A stretch of DNA of 64,000 nucleotides from an uncultured Acetatifactor sp. GTDB lineage: Bacteria > Bacillota > Clostridia > Lachnospirales > Lachnospiraceae. Shown here piece by piece: positions 18,049-29,180 of the stretch. Position 1 is the stretch's first letter. Each line of letters opens with the position of its first letter. Below the pieces are notes generated by a model, which saw only the letters and a program-made list of their open reading frames with translations, did no database searches and was not told where the DNA came from. The stretch is from positions 62,001-126,000 of the forward strand of contig CAJTPH010000003.1 of NCBI GenBank assembly GCA_910578215.1, read 5' to 3'. The translations under genes and the position numbers were made by a program.

Positions 18049-19470
18049 CTAACGCTTCCTGCGATTGCGGTCGGCAAGGCTCTGGAATATAAAAATCACC
18101 ACGGAGAGCAGAACCAAGGAAAGCAGGCACGCCAATATAAGCTTTACCAGACTGAACTGGGACTTTGCGGACGTTTCTTCTATAGCCGCATCCACCGGAA
18201 TCATCAGGATATTCTGATTTTCGTCCCTGAGCTCTGCCCCGATTTCTTCTTTTGAGATTTCTTCTTTTGAGATATCTTCCGTGGAGATCACTTGTTGCAC
18301 CGAATTGTTTCCCGATACGCCTTCCGGCTTCCCGGAAACGGCTCCTGCGCTTCCTATGACGTCTGCCGAGGTCTTCTGGGAAACATTATTATAAAAAACC
18401 TGGGGGCTGTTATAAGAATTACTGTTACTGTAGAAGTCATACATATTATACGCGCGCACAACCACCTGCGGAGTGACGCCGGCGGGTACGGCTATATCCA
18501 GAATAAAGGTATCGGAATAGCTGCCGGTCAGTGTGTCGCTCTCCGGCCACGCCTCCCTGGGGCCGAAGGTGTTCCCCCCGTCCAGGCTGTAGCTGTAATA
18601 TAAAAGGGCAGAGTCGTAATCTGCCGCAGACACAGACAGAGTGAGTACTCCCGCATCATAATCCGCCCTGATAAGTTCTATCTGGCACACATCCGGCGCT
18701 GTCTGGTCCTGCTCGGTAAGCGGGGCAACGGCGCTTTCGTCTGCCTCTGCAAGCTGGTAATCGGAATAATCCACGCCTAAAGCGCTGCTTTTTAAGCCAA
18801 AATATTTCGCAACGGCATCTGCGTCCGCTTTTCCGAAGGCAGCAAGCTTTGCGTCGTCGGAGCAGAAGCTCTGATCCCGTTTCTCGTCCACATGGCAGTG
18901 CTCTAAAATCATTGCCGGAATTTCCAAAGCTACGGATTCTCTGATAATGCCGTAATAATCCCCCCTGTCACCCAGCCTGGTCTTTACGCCCCTGACAAGC
19001 AGCCCCATTTCCCGCATGTTTTTCAGAAATTCACAGCCGAACTGGTAGCCGTAGGCATTGTAAGGAGCCACTGTGGAGACCCATGCCTCCGCCCCAAAGC
19101 TCTCGTGCGTTTCCGAGGCGTTATAATGGATGCTGAACAAAAAATCCGCATCAAACGATGCCGCAATTTCCGCCCTTTCCTTCAGCGAAAGCTTCTGGTC
19201 GCCGGTTCTGGTCAGATGTACCTCCACATTTTCATACAAAGCAAGCTCATCATACATTGCCTGAGCCGTAACCATAGTCATATGCTTTTCTTCGTGGTCG
19301 TTTTCCGTGGTTCCAAGATTATCGCCGCCATGTCCCGGGTCAATCACAATGACGATCTTCTCTCCCGTTTCCTGCAGCCTTGCCGCCCGCGCAGCAGGCG
19401 CAGGCTCTGTCAACGCAAGACATAGCGCCAGAATACAGATCCCCGCAAATTTTCGGATATAATAATGCAT
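18049..19470 (-). CDS. N-acetylmuramoyl-L-alanine amidase, membrane-anchored
   Basis: 473 residues. It has a signal peptide or anchor at 1-27, then an Amidase_3 zinc domain (about 40-235) with VIDPGHGGDN (zinc His), a glutamate in ENDHEEKH, SIHYNAS (zinc His) and ILEHCHVDE (catalytic Glu). It cuts peptide stems from peptidoglycan. A middle beta-rich region is followed by a Ser/Glu-rich stretch with ISKEEISKEEI, and a C-terminal membrane helix at about 440-460 with a basic tail, an unusual double-anchor layout. The ATG at 19470 has AAAGGCGG upstream; an in-frame GTG at 19485 has no ribosome site. Confidence 0.88.
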   Translation of the reverse strand: MHYYIRKFAGICILALCLALTEPAPAARAARLQETGEKIVIVIDPGHGGDNLGTTENDHEEKHMTMVTAQAMYDELALYENVEVHLTRTGDQKLSLKERAEIAASFDADFLFSIHYNASETHESFGAEAWVSTVAPYNAYGYQFGCEFLKNMREMGLLVRGVKTRLGDRGDYYGIIRESVALEIPAMILEHCHVDEKRDQSFCSDDAKLAAFGKADADAVAKYFGLKSSALGVDYSDYQLAEADESAVAPLTEQDQTAPDVCQIELIRADYDAGVLTLSVSAADYDSALLYYSYSLDGGNTFGPREAWPESDTLTGSYSDTFILDIAVPAGVTPQVVVRAYNMYDFYSNSNSYNSPQVFYNNVSQKTSADVIGSAGAVSGKPEGVSGNNSVQQVISTEDISKEEISKEEIGAELRDENQNILMIPVDAAIEETSAKSQFSLVKLILACLLSLVLLSVVIFIFQSLADRNRRKR

Positions 19471-19672
19471 AAACCCGCCTTTCACAAAACGGAATATAAA
19501 ACAGTAGAACCAGCCTCCTTGGGCTGATGCTGGGAAGCTGATTCCTTTTTATTATATTAACGAACTGTTTTTCTTTTTCCAAAAGCTATTTTATCAATAG
19601 TATTTTAAAGTTTTTTTATCTAATGTTTTTTATCAAATGTTTTTAATGAAAATATGTAATATCCCATTCGTA

Positions 19673-20293
19673 TTATTTTTCTTCCATGGATTCCTCAAGT
19701 GCGCTTTCTTCCACCGCTTCCTCCGCCGATTGGAAAGCCCTTCTGTTCGCCTGTATCACATCTCTGTACTGTCCCAGGGAGCCAAGCAGATTTTCAAAAT
19801 TCACCGAAGCGGACTGAATGGCCGAGACAATAACCGTCTCCAGCTCCGCAAGCCTGTCCTCCGTGTACTGCGCCGCCTGCATACGCAGCTCATTCGCCTC
19901 GATAGTAGCCTTGTCCAAAATCTCCTGCGCCTGCTGGACGGCAAGCGTAATCACCTGGTCCGCCTGGGCGTGAGCCTGCTGCATCACCGCGTGTTCGCTT
20001 AAAAGCGCCGTTGTCTGAGCCGTTGTCTGGTCGATCAGAGCCTTGGATTGGTTGGTCGCATCGTCGATCAGACTCTGCGCTTTCGCACGCGCATCATTTA
20101 AAATTGCCTCTTTATTGCTGATAATCTTCTGGTATCTCTTAATTTCATCGGGAGTCTTCATGCGCAGCTCACGCAGCAGCTCGTCTATTTCATCCTTGTT
20201 GACGATAATTTCCGAGTTGGACATAAACTTTGGCTTACAGCTTTCTATGTATTCCTCTAATTCGTCTATCAGTTGCTCAATTCTGCTGTTCAT
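19673..20293 (-). CDS. coiled-coil protein of the Firmicutes 'ATPase subunit H-like' type
   Basis: 206 residues, almost entirely helical: Ala/Gln/Glu-rich heptads from about residue 30 to 150 (QSLIDDATNQSKALIDQTTAQ). The acidic tail ends with EESALEESMEEK. Such proteins next to coaD are annotated as V-type ATPase subunit H or DivIVA-like in Clostridia; no enzymatic motif is present. A role in cell division or the envelope is only a guess. The start has AAGGAG. Confidence 0.7.
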   Translation of the reverse strand: MNSRIEQLIDELEEYIESCKPKFMSNSEIIVNKDEIDELLRELRMKTPDEIKRYQKIISNKEAILNDARAKAQSLIDDATNQSKALIDQTTAQTTALLSEHAVMQQAHAQADQVITLAVQQAQEILDKATIEANELRMQAAQYTEDRLAELETVIVSAIQSASVNFENLLGSLGQYRDVIQANRRAFQSAEEAVEESALEESMEEK

Positions 20294-20357
20294 AGTTTCT
20301 CCTTCTTACTTACTGAAATTTGGGGCTATAATGAAGGGATTATGGGCCTTCCTTTTA

Positions 20358-20855
20358 TCAATGCTGCACCTTTTGTACGTTATATTTTTGATAGATCATA
20401 TCCGCAACAAAATCAGGCACACACTGGCTGATGTCCCCGCCAAAGCTTGCAATCTCCTTTACGCTGGAGGAACTGAGATATGCATACTCCAGGCTCGTAG
20501 TTAAAAACATGGTGTCAAGCTTTCCGCCTGAAAGCTTCCTGTTGGTCTGGGCAATCTGCAGCTCATACTCAAAATCCGTGATCGCCCGCAGTCCCCTGAC
20601 AGCAACATGAAGATTATTTTCGGCGGCATAATTAATAAGCAGACCGCTGAAGCTGTCCACCTGGACATTCGGAATATCCTCCGTCGCCTTCTTTAATATA
20701 TTAACACGTTCTTCCACAGAAAACAACGGGGTCTTTCCCTGATTATTCAAAACACTGACAATCAATACGTCAAAAATCTCTGAAGCGCGCCTAATGACAT
20801 CAAGGTGCCCGTATGTAACCGGGTCAAAGCTCCCCGGATAAACTGCTCTTTTCAT
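20358..20855 (-). CDS. coaD: pantetheine-phosphate adenylyltransferase
   Basis: 165 residues, the normal length. It transfers AMP from ATP to 4'-phosphopantetheine, the penultimate step of coenzyme A synthesis. The nucleotidyltransferase motif [14 protein letters not shown] starts at residue 6, and [15 protein letters not shown] and the C-terminal [13 protein letters not shown] complete the active site. It follows rsmD, a pairing conserved in Firmicutes. Confidence 0.97.
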   Translation of the reverse strand: MKRAVYPGSFDPVTYGHLDVIRRASEIFDVLIVSVLNNQGKTPLFSVEERVNILKKATEDIPNVQVDSFSGLLINYAAENNLHVAVRGLRAITDFEYELQIAQTNRKLSGGKLDTMFLTTSLEYAYLSSSSVKEIASFGGDISQCVPDFVADMIYQKYNVQKVQH

Positions 20856-20971
20856 GACATACCCTCTTATTTTTGGTTTTATCCATCCATTATACGGCTG
20901 TATGGTGACCGCTGCAGCAGTCCGCCATGCATCGCCTCCCGGTAGCGGGCCGGCTGAAAACTGCGCCGCTG

Positions 20972-21520
20972 CTACTGCTTTCTCAGAAACACATGCTTGT
21001 TGGACTTATAGCATTTTTCTCTTACGACATAAAAGCCCGATTCCTCCGCCCACGAAAAATCCGCCTTAACCGCCGCCTCCACAATTATAACGGTATCTTC
21101 CGTCACATACCGTGCCGACCTGAGTATGTTCAGGACATCCTTTTCATATTCACAGCCATAGGGAGGGTCCATGAAAATGATATCTGCCGCTTTCTCATTA
21201 ATGCTGTTCAGGGCGCTGCAAACATCCTGCTTTATTACTATAGCACGATTCTCCATTTTCGTAAACGAAAGATTTTGTCGAATACACGAAATCGCTTTCT
21301 CGGAATTCTCGACAAAATATGCCTTTTCTGCGCCCCGGCTCAACGCTTCTATACCGATTCCGCCGCTTCCGCTGTACAAATCCACAAACACGCTGCCCGG
21401 AACGTCCGCCTGCAGCATATTGAACAGGGTTTCCTTGATCCTGTCCGTGGTTGGCCTGGTGTCCATACCCTCCGGTGTCTTCAGCGGAAGACTTCTGGCC
21501 GTTCCCGCGATTACTCTCAT
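20972..21520 (-). CDS. rsmD: 16S rRNA (guanine-966 N2) methyltransferase
   Basis: 182 residues. It has a Rossmann methyltransferase fold with the SAM-binding [21 protein letters not shown] and the catalytic D-P-P-Y motif in [15 protein letters not shown]. The N-terminal [13 protein letters not shown] is typical of RsmD. It lies 10 bases after the parC-like gene. Confidence 0.95.
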   Translation of the reverse strand: MRVIAGTARSLPLKTPEGMDTRPTTDRIKETLFNMLQADVPGSVFVDLYSGSGGIGIEALSRGAEKAYFVENSEKAISCIRQNLSFTKMENRAIVIKQDVCSALNSINEKAADIIFMDPPYGCEYEKDVLNILRSARYVTEDTVIIVEAAVKADFSWAEESGFYVVREKCYKSNKHVFLRKQ

Positions 21521-21530
21521 AAATACCTCC

Positions 21531-23771
21531 TTATACCCGTATCTTAGTTCCCTTGCCGTCCCTCTTTGCGGGCTTTAAATTGTTCAGGATAACCTGCTTT
21601 CCCTTATATTCAATGGCAGTCTCCACAGTATTTTGGATAAAATAAACGTTTTCCACCGCATCCTTCGCGCCGAGCTTCATGCCGCGGACCCCGATTGCGC
21701 CCTTTTTCTTTTCGGGAATTTCCTCAATGGAAAACCGCAGGAAAAATCCCTCCTTTGTCTGCAGGACTATGCTTCTCTGCTCCATCAAAGACACCACCCG
21801 CACCACCCGGTCTCCCTCCGCAAGCTTGGTAGCCGCCACCGTGCGTTTGGACACGTCAAATTCCCCGCCGTCCACAAGCTTGAGCATGGCCTGACGGGTG
21901 GCAAAGATCACCTGCCTTAAATTCAGCTCCGTCTGGCTTGTGGCATAGATAATGGTTTCCTTCTCGGAATTGAAATTACTGACATTATCCACGGGAACTC
22001 CCTTATCCCTGAATTTTCCGTAGGGCAGGTCGCTCATCTTGATGGTATGCAGCTGACCGGTATCGGTGAAAAGACATACCTTTCCTGTATTCCTGCAGAT
22101 AAACACAAAACGGTTCTCCGCGTCGGCGGTCTCCCTGTTGCGCTCATAGGTACCCAGGTCCACGGTTTTCGCATAGCCGAAACGATCCATCAGGAACACC
22201 AGGTCCGTCTCCTCCACCTCTTTTTCCCTGTAGACGGCTTCCCCGGCATTTTCAATGGCAGTACGCCTTTTTCTCCCGTATTCTCTCTTGTATTGATCCA
22301 GCTCGTTTATGATTACCTGCGCCATGGATTCCCTGCGCTCCAGAATATCCTCATAGCGGAAGATATTCGCCATGGTTTCCTCATGCTCGTTGATAAGCGC
22401 CTCTATTTCCAGACCGATCAGCTTGTACAGCCTCATTTCCAGAATCGCGTTCGCCTGCTTCTCGGAAAACATCAGCTGCGCCGCCATCACCCTGGACTCC
22501 TTGGACTTGAATTTAATGCCGTCCACCTTGCCCTCCACCAGACATGCCTTGGCCATGTTCCGGTCCTTGGAGCCGCGCAGGATTTCAATGATCAGATCGA
22601 TGACATTGCACGCCTTGATCAGACCCTCCTGAATCTCCTTCTTCTCCCGCTCCTTCGCCAGCAGGCTGGTGTACTTTCTGGTTGCAATCTCAAACTGAAA
22701 ATCAATGTTTGCCTTTAACACCGCCTTCAGCCCCATCGTCTCCGGCCTGCCGTCCTTGATGGCAAGCATGTTGACCCCAAAGGTATCCTCCAGACGGGTC
22801 TTCTTATAGAGAAGATTAACAAAATTCTCCGCGTCGGCATCCTTCTTCAGCTCGATTACAATGCGGATGCCCTCCTTGGAGGACTGATTGGAAATGTCCA
22901 CCACGTCCATGGTCTTTTTTGTTTCCACCAGCGCCGCCACATCGGACAGAAATTTTGAAATGTTCATGCCGATCATGGTATAGGGAATTTCCGTGATAAC
23001 CACATTGGTCTTGCCGCCCTTGAGCTGTTCAAATTCCACCCTGCCCCGGAGCTTGATCTTGCCTGTCCCCGTCTCGTAAATGTTCAGCAGCTCGTCCTTG
23101 TTGGTTACAATGCCGCCTGTGGGGAAGTCCGGTCCCTTCACATGCCGCATCAGCTCCCTTGTGGTAATATTTTCATCCAGCATACACGCCTTCATTGCGT
23201 CGATGACCTCCCCGAGATTGTGGGGAGGAGTGCTGGTGGCCATACCCACGGCGATGCCCTCCGAACCGTTTATCAGAAAATTGGGTATTTTCACGGGCAG
23301 CACGGAGGGCTCCTGTTCCGTCTCGTCAAAATTGGGCACAAAGTCCACCACGTTCTTGTCCAGGTCCCCCAGAAACGCCTCCTGGGTGATCTTCTGCAGC
23401 CTTGCCTCCGTATAACGCATTGCCGCGGCGCCGTCCCCCTCGATATTGCCGAAATTACCGTGCCCGTCCACCAGGGGCAGTCCCTTTTTAAAGTCCTGGC
23501 TCATGACAACCAGCGCGTCATAGATGGAGGTGTCGCCGTGGGGATGATACTTACCCATGGTATCGCCCACGATACGCGCACACTTTCTGTAGGGCCTGTC
23601 ATAGCGTATCCCCAGCTCGTACATGTCATACAGGGTACGTCGCTGAACCGGCTTTAAGCCGTCCCGCACATCCGGCAGCGCTCTGGCAATGATAACGCTC
23701 ATGGCATAGTTCACAAAGGATTTCTGCATCTCCGCCGAATATTCCGTCTTGATAATTTTGTTATCGTCCAT
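21531..23771 (-). CDS. parC: DNA topoisomerase IV-like subunit A
   Basis: 746 residues. The breakage-reunion domain carries the catalytic tyrosine in AAAMRYTEARL (about residue 120) and the GyrA/ParC start SVIIARALPDVRDGLKPVQRR, with a C-terminal beta-pinwheel from about 500. The GyrA box (QRRGGKG) expected in the first blade of a true gyrase is replaced by ERNRETADAENRF, and the protein is shorter than GyrA (about 820-870). I therefore read it as the decatenating topoisomerase IV type rather than gyrase; a true gyrA should be elsewhere. It forms an operon with the parE-like gene upstream. Confidence 0.85.
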   Translation of the reverse strand: MDDNKIIKTEYSAEMQKSFVNYAMSVIIARALPDVRDGLKPVQRRTLYDMYELGIRYDRPYRKCARIVGDTMGKYHPHGDTSIYDALVVMSQDFKKGLPLVDGHGNFGNIEGDGAAAMRYTEARLQKITQEAFLGDLDKNVVDFVPNFDETEQEPSVLPVKIPNFLINGSEGIAVGMATSTPPHNLGEVIDAMKACMLDENITTRELMRHVKGPDFPTGGIVTNKDELLNIYETGTGKIKLRGRVEFEQLKGGKTNVVITEIPYTMIGMNISKFLSDVAALVETKKTMDVVDISNQSSKEGIRIVIELKKDADAENFVNLLYKKTRLEDTFGVNMLAIKDGRPETMGLKAVLKANIDFQFEIATRKYTSLLAKEREKKEIQEGLIKACNVIDLIIEILRGSKDRNMAKACLVEGKVDGIKFKSKESRVMAAQLMFSEKQANAILEMRLYKLIGLEIEALINEHEETMANIFRYEDILERRESMAQVIINELDQYKREYGRKRRTAIENAGEAVYREKEVEETDLVFLMDRFGYAKTVDLGTYERNRETADAENRFVFICRNTGKVCLFTDTGQLHTIKMSDLPYGKFRDKGVPVDNVSNFNSEKETIIYATSQTELNLRQVIFATRQAMLKLVDGGEFDVSKRTVAATKLAEGDRVVRVVSLMEQRSIVLQTKEGFFLRFSIEEIPEKKKGAIGVRGMKLGAKDAVENVYFIQNTVETAIEYKGKQVILNNLKPAKRDGKGTKIRV

Positions 23772-23863
23772 AATCTTCTATGTCTCTCCCGCCCGTCAAA
23801 ACAGGGGACGGAAATCCGCCCCCGCCAGACTTAAACTTTTTCAAAATAGACTACAGCTTTTAG

Positions 23864-25786
23864 TTATACGTCCAGCTCCGCGTCATTTGCGTGCTCATAT
23901 ATAAAGGTCTTTCTCGGCGGCACCTCCGTGCCCATCAGAAGCGCCGTGATTTCGGACGCCATTCTGGCATCCGAGATTTCCACCTGCTTCAGATAACGGG
24001 TGTCCGGGTCAAGGGTGGTCTCCCAGAGCTGTTCGGCGTCCATCTCTCCCAGCCCCTTATAGCGCTGCAGGATAAAGGAACCCTTATGGGACTTCCTGTA
24101 GCGCTCCAGCGCCTTTTCATCATAGAGATATTCTTCCTTCCCCTTGCTGGGCATGGCCTTATAAAGCGGCGGCATGGCAATATACACATGCCCCTCAAAG
24201 ATCAGCTCCGGCATAAAACGGTAAAATAAGGTCAGCAGAAGATTGGAGATGTGCTCGCCGTCCACATCCGCGTCCGCCATAATGATGATCTTGTCATAGC
24301 GCAGCTTTGTAATGTCAAAGTCGTTGCCGTAGCCTTCCGAAAAGCCGCAGCCGAAGGCGTTGATCATGGTCTTGATCTCCGCGTTTGCCAGCACCTTGTC
24401 GATGCTTGCCTTCTCCACATTCAGAATCTTGCCGCGGATGGGCAGAATCGCCTGGTACATGCGGTTCCTCGCCGTCTTGGCGCTGCCGCCGGCAGACTCT
24501 CCCTCCACGATAAAAATCTCGCATTTGGAGGGGTCCTTGGACTCGCAGTTTGCAAGCTTTCCGTTGGAGTCAAAGGAAAATTTCTGCTTGGTGAGCATAT
24601 TGGTCTTGGCCCGCTCCTCGGATTTACGGATCTTCGCCGCCTTTTCCGCGCAGCTGATAATATTTTTCAGAGTTTCCAGATTGCGGTCAAAGAAACGGAC
24701 GATTTCCTCCCCCGTCACCTTGCTGACCACCTTCGCAGCGTCCTGGTTGTCCAGCTTTGTCTTGGTCTGTCCCTCGAACCTGGGGTCCGGATGCTTGACG
24801 GAAACCACCGCCGTCATACCGTTTCTCACGTCCGCGCCGGTGAAATTCACGTCCTTCTCCTTCAGGATGCCCAGCTCTCTGGCATAGGTGTTGATCACAT
24901 TTGTGAACTGGGTCTTAAAGCCGGTCAGGTGAGTGCCGCCCTCGGAGTTGTAAATATTGTTGCAGAAGCCCAGGACATTCTCATGAAATTCGTTGATATA
25001 CTGAAAAGCGATCTCCACGGAGATACCCTCGCTCTCGCCCTGAAAAGAGATGACGTCGCAGACCGGCTCCTGTGCCTTGTTCATGTCCTTTATAAAGCCC
25101 GTGATGCCCTCCGGCTCATGATAGGTGATTTTCTCAGGCACATCCTTTCTCTTATCCTCGAAAATAATGGTCAGGTTGGGATTTAAGTACGCCGTCTCAT
25201 GAAGCCGGCTTTTCACCTCATCCTCCTTAAAACGGGTCTTGTCAAAAATCGTGTCGTCAGGCAGGAAGCTGATGGTGGTTCCCGTCTCCTTTGTCTTACC
25301 GATGACGGGGAGCAGCCCGTTTTCCAGGGGAATCACCGGATTGCCCCTCTCATACCTGTCCTCATAGATAAAGCCCCCGGTCTTGACCGTAACGGTCAAC
25401 TTTGTAGAAAGGGCATTCACCACCGACGAGCCCACGCCGTGAAGCCCTCCGCTGGTCTTATATGCTGAATTGTCAAACTTACCTCCCGCATGAAGGGTGG
25501 TAAACACCAGGCGCTCCGCGCTGATGCCCTTCTCGTGCATGCCCACGGGGATACCGCGCCCGTTGTCCACAACGGTTGCGGAGCCGTCCGCCTCCAGAAT
25601 CACCCTGATGGTGTCACAGAAGCCCGCCAGGTGCTCGTCCACGGCATTATCCACGATCTCATAGATCAGGTGGTTCAGACCCTTTGTGGAAACGCTGCCG
25701 ATATACATGCCGGGGCGCTTCCGCACAGCCTCCAGCCCTTCCAGCACCGTAATGCTGGAGGCATCATAATTGTTTGTCTTTGCCAT
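23864..25786 (-). CDS. parE: DNA topoisomerase IV-like subunit B
   Basis: 640 residues. GHKL ATPase domain with [20 protein letters not shown] and [20 protein letters not shown] domain with [10 protein letters not shown] and [15 protein letters not shown]-terminal [17 protein letters not shown]. Length and the pairing with the GyrA-box-less subunit at 21531-23771 favour ParE over GyrB, although the two are hard to separate by eye. A good promoter lies upstream at 25983-26011. Confidence 0.85.
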   Translation of the reverse strand: MAKTNNYDASSITVLEGLEAVRKRPGMYIGSVSTKGLNHLIYEIVDNAVDEHLAGFCDTIRVILEADGSATVVDNGRGIPVGMHEKGISAERLVFTTLHAGGKFDNSAYKTSGGLHGVGSSVVNALSTKLTVTVKTGGFIYEDRYERGNPVIPLENGLLPVIGKTKETGTTISFLPDDTIFDKTRFKEDEVKSRLHETAYLNPNLTIIFEDKRKDVPEKITYHEPEGITGFIKDMNKAQEPVCDVISFQGESEGISVEIAFQYINEFHENVLGFCNNIYNSEGGTHLTGFKTQFTNVINTYARELGILKEKDVNFTGADVRNGMTAVVSVKHPDPRFEGQTKTKLDNQDAAKVVSKVTGEEIVRFFDRNLETLKNIISCAEKAAKIRKSEERAKTNMLTKQKFSFDSNGKLANCESKDPSKCEIFIVEGESAGGSAKTARNRMYQAILPIRGKILNVEKASIDKVLANAEIKTMINAFGCGFSEGYGNDFDITKLRYDKIIIMADADVDGEHISNLLLTLFYRFMPELIFEGHVYIAMPPLYKAMPSKGKEEYLYDEKALERYRKSHKGSFILQRYKGLGEMDAEQLWETTLDPDTRYLKQVEISDARMASEITALLMGTEVPPRKTFIYEHANDAELDV

Positions 25787-25982
25787 TGGATATAACTCTC
25801 CTTGGAATATTCATTTTCCTTAATAATGCGCTCTTTGTCCGTAGCTCAAAGCTTTGTCAAAAATCCCTTTTTCGCGGACACACAATCCTGAAAGCAGAAC
25901 CTGGTATGCCGGCCTTTTTGTCCGCCATTTTAAATATGGCACACTTGCCCGAAGCAAATGCGCCATCAGAACATCTGTTCTT

Positions 25983-26011
25983 ATTTTAATATATAATTCC
26001 CGGATTGTCAA
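25983..26011 (-). promoter_or_regulatory. sigma-A promoter of parE-parC
   Basis: Minus strand TTGACA (26006-26011), 17 bases, TAAAAT (25983-25988). The leader to the parE-like start is about 190 bases. Confidence 0.75.
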
Positions 26012-26048
26012 GAAAAAAACTGTTTTTGCTGGTTTACGGAGAAGGACA

Positions 26049-26918
26049 TCAAACCTCAATCTTTTTGGAACAGGTGACGGCCAATGCGCCGGGACCGATG
26101 TGGCAGGCAACGCTTAAGGAAAGGGGATCCATGTGAATCTCAAAGCCTGGAAACTGCTTCCCTACCTCCTCACGGAATGCCTCCCCCGCCTCCCTGTTAT
26201 AGGTATAGGCCATGGAAATCCAATGCTTCTCAGGATCGGGAGCGCCGCCGAAACGATTCTCCATATCGTTTCTCACGGCATTTATCATGATATTTTTTCC
26301 CTGGGTAGTGGTGCGGGCCTTTGCAAAGGCGTCCAGCTTATCCCCCTGGATCTGCAGCACCGGCTTCAGCTTTAAAAGCGTGCCGATTGCCGCTGCGGCG
26401 GGCGTAATTCTTCCGCCCTTTTTCAGATAATAAAGGGTGTCCAGCATAATGTAAATACTGCTGTTGAATTTATCGGCCTCCAGTAAATCCTTGATTTCCT
26501 TTGCATTCATTCCCTTGGATACAAGAAGCCTTGCATCCAGGCAGGACTGCCTCTGGGTGACGGATATTCTCTGATTGTTGACCACCTGCACCCTGCCCTT
26601 ATAATCCTCCGCAAGCATCAGCGCGGACTGGCATGAGCCTGACAGGCCGCTGCTCATGGGAATATACACGATCTCGTCATAATCCTTCAAAATCGAGTCC
26701 CAAAGCTTTGTCACCGATTCGGGCGAGGGCTGGCTGGTGCAGATATCCGCGCCGGAGGCAAGCTTTTCGTAAAACTGCTCCTGTGTCAGACTGATATCCT
26801 CGTAAAATGTCTCCTCGTTAATCATAAAAGGCATGGGCAGAACATATACCCCCAGCTCCTTGGCTGCCGCCTGCGTAATCCCGCTGTTACTGTCCGTTAC
26901 AACCGCAATATTTGACAT
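26049..26918 (-). CDS. DegV family fatty-acid-binding protein (FakB type)
   Basis: 289 residues. The N-terminal IAVVTDSNSGI and the hydroxyl-contacting TSQPSPESVTKLW are DegV/FakB signatures. FakB presents a bound fatty acid to the kinase FakA, whose gene is at 29445-31136. The ATG at 26918 has AGAGGA at good spacing; a 22-residue upstream extension is not family-like. About 190 bases with no clear gene separate it from recG. Confidence 0.92.
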   Translation of the reverse strand: MSNIAVVTDSNSGITQAAAKELGVYVLPMPFMINEETFYEDISLTQEQFYEKLASGADICTSQPSPESVTKLWDSILKDYDEIVYIPMSSGLSGSCQSALMLAEDYKGRVQVVNNQRISVTQRQSCLDARLLVSKGMNAKEIKDLLEADKFNSSIYIMLDTLYYLKKGGRITPAAAAIGTLLKLKPVLQIQGDKLDAFAKARTTTQGKNIMINAVRNDMENRFGGAPDPEKHWISMAYTYNREAGEAFREEVGKQFPGFEIHMDPLSLSVACHIGPGALAVTCSKKIEV

Positions 26919-27107
26919 ATTACTATTCCTCTCCGCGAGCTCCTGCACGCACTCAAACGCCTGCCGTACCGGCATACGTTCCACTCATGTTTGCTTATGT
27001 TTTTATAGTTGTATGCACTTATATACCCTTTTATCAAACAGCTCTTTCTGCCGGGTAAAATTCACTTCATTGTAAATATTTGGCAAAATACCTCTATCAT
27101 TTTAACC

Positions 27108-29180
27108 TTATATGCTCCTAAAGTCAACACTGTTTGCAGACGCCTCCGTCAGATGCCGCTGCAGTCTCTCATGCTCCGGCTGTATCAGGTGGGGATCATC
27201 CTTAAGAAGCTGCTCCACAGCGTCCGAGGCCAGCTTTAAAACGGAGGCGTCTGAGTATATGTCTCCTATTTTAAAGGAAAACTCTCCGCTCTGCCGGATT
27301 CCAAGCAGCTCTCCCGGTCCCCGCATTCTCAGGTCCTCGGAGGCAATGAAAAATCCGTCGTTGGATTTATTCAGGATCTGCAGGCGCTCCATGGTCTCCT
27401 TATTGTCCTTCGTACTCACAAAAATACAATAGCTCTGGGAAGCTCCGCGCCCTACACGCCCTCTGAGCTGATGCAGCTGCGCCAGCCCGAAGCGCTCCGC
27501 GTTCTCCACCATCATCACCGTAGCGTTAGGCACGTTGATGCCCACCTCTATCACCGTTGTGGACACCAGCACGTCCACTGAATGCGCCGCAAATTCCTCC
27601 ATAATCCGATTCTTATCGGCGGGACGCAGCTTTCCGTGCAGATATGCCACATGGATTTCCGGCGGAAGCACGTTTCGCAGCTTCTCCGCATAATCCACCA
27701 CGTTTTCCAGATCCTCCAGCTCCCCCTCCTCCACCTGGGGACAGATGACGTATACCTGGCGCCCCTTCTTCACCTCCGCAGCAATGAACTGATACGCCTT
27801 GGGCCTGTAGGAGGTGTTGACCACACAGTTCTTAATGGGCAGCCTGTTTGCCGGAAGCTCGTCAATAACGGAAATATGAAGGTCCCCGTACAGGATAATG
27901 GCCAGCGTCCTGGGAATGGGTGTGGCGCTCATCACCAGGATATGAGGATTCTCCCCCTTCTGCGCAAGGTTTTCCCTCTGCCTTACGCCGAATCTGTGCT
28001 GTTCGTCCGTGACAACCAGCGCCAGCGATTTATACTGCGCCTTCTCCTGAATCAGGGCATGGGTGCCTATGACAAGGTTCGCCTCCCCTGAGGCTATGGC
28101 TTCATAAGCCGCTTTCTTTTCCTTTGCCGTCATGGAGCCCACGAGAAGCACCGGTCTGAAAGCCAGCCCGTATTTCTCCACATAGCCCTGAACGGTTTCA
28201 TAATGCTGCACGGCAAGCACCTCCGTCGGCGCCATCAGCGCGCCCTGGTAGCCGTTGGCAGCCGTCAGCAGCAGCGCAAGCACCGCCAGAATGGTTTTTC
28301 CGGAGCCCACGTCTCCCTGAATCAGACGGTTCATACAGAACGGGCTGCCCAGATCGTCTTTTATTTCCTTCCATACCTTCTCCTGGGCCCCCGTCAGAGG
28401 AAAGGGAAGCTGTTCCAGAAACCGCACCGTATCCGCCGTCTCATACAACCGGTAGCCGTTCTGCAGCCGCTCGCTGAATTCTTTATTCCTGCGCATCAAG
28501 TACAGGAAATCAAAAAATTCGTCAAACACCAGCCTTTTCCGCGCCTGGGCAAGAGAAGCCGTATCCGCCGGGAAATGAATGGTTTCCACGGCCTCCCTCC
28601 GGCTCGTAAGCCCGTTGTCCCGAAGCATCCCCGCATCATAATATTCCGGCGTAAATTCATAAAAGGACAGCGCCTGACGGACACATTTTTGAACCGCCTG
28701 ATTTGTCAGCCCCTTTGTCAGGGAATATTTGGGAATCAGCCTGTCCGCCTGTCTGCGGTAATCCTCAAGGCCGAAAATCCGGGGCTGTTCCATGGAGAGA
28801 AGGCCGCCTCCCTGCCTGTCCGCGCTGCGCTGCACAATGCCGCGGAACACATAAAAGCCCCCCTGCTTCAGGGTCTTTTTCAAAAAGGGCATATTAAAAA
28901 AGGTCAGCTGCATGCTGCCGGAGCCGTCGCTGATATTGATATTTAAAATACTGAGCTTACGAACCTTTTTTTCGTTTAAAATGCAGGACACGGCTGCATG
29001 TACGGCACAGACCTCCCCCGGGACGGCGCTTTCGATCTTCACCGGTTCCCTGTAGGTCTCATAGTCCCGCGGATAAGTGTCAAGCAGGTCCCCTACCGTC
29101 TCAATGCCGATTTTCGCAAACAGCGCCCGGGTTTTCTCTCCCACGCCTTTTACTTCTATTATCGATGTGTTTCGATCCAT
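27108..29180 (-). CDS. recG: ATP-dependent DNA helicase RecG
   Basis: 690 residues. It has an N-terminal wedge domain (OB fold, about 60-150), then a helicase core with Walker A QGDVGSGKT, motif II DEQH in VVTDEQHRFGVRQRE, SATPIPRTL, and the C-terminal GRVGRG and GPGELLGIRQSG motifs. It reverses stalled replication forks. The ATG at 29180 follows GGAGGAGG. The gene lies between fakA and the degV/fakB gene, as in other Firmicutes. Confidence 0.97.
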   Translation of the reverse strand: MDRNTSIIEVKGVGEKTRALFAKIGIETVGDLLDTYPRDYETYREPVKIESAVPGEVCAVHAAVSCILNEKKVRKLSILNINISDGSGSMQLTFFNMPFLKKTLKQGGFYVFRGIVQRSADRQGGGLLSMEQPRIFGLEDYRRQADRLIPKYSLTKGLTNQAVQKCVRQALSFYEFTPEYYDAGMLRDNGLTSRREAVETIHFPADTASLAQARKRLVFDEFFDFLYLMRRNKEFSERLQNGYRLYETADTVRFLEQLPFPLTGAQEKVWKEIKDDLGSPFCMNRLIQGDVGSGKTILAVLALLLTAANGYQGALMAPTEVLAVQHYETVQGYVEKYGLAFRPVLLVGSMTAKEKKAAYEAIASGEANLVIGTHALIQEKAQYKSLALVVTDEQHRFGVRQRENLAQKGENPHILVMSATPIPRTLAIILYGDLHISVIDELPANRLPIKNCVVNTSYRPKAYQFIAAEVKKGRQVYVICPQVEEGELEDLENVVDYAEKLRNVLPPEIHVAYLHGKLRPADKNRIMEEFAAHSVDVLVSTTVIEVGINVPNATVMMVENAERFGLAQLHQLRGRVGRGASQSYCIFVSTKDNKETMERLQILNKSNDGFFIASEDLRMRGPGELLGIRQSGEFSFKIGDIYSDASVLKLASDAVEQLLKDDPHLIQPEHERLQRHLTEASANSVDFRSI

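Noticed and set aside
21531..25786. Calling the topoisomerase pair gyrA-gyrB
   Set aside because: The GyrA box is missing and the A subunit is short; topoisomerase IV fits better, although a tree with both pairs would decide.
25787..25860. TTGACA near 25850 as a second promoter of the parE-like gene
   Set aside because: No -10 box at 16-18 bases; the site at 25983-26011 is far better.
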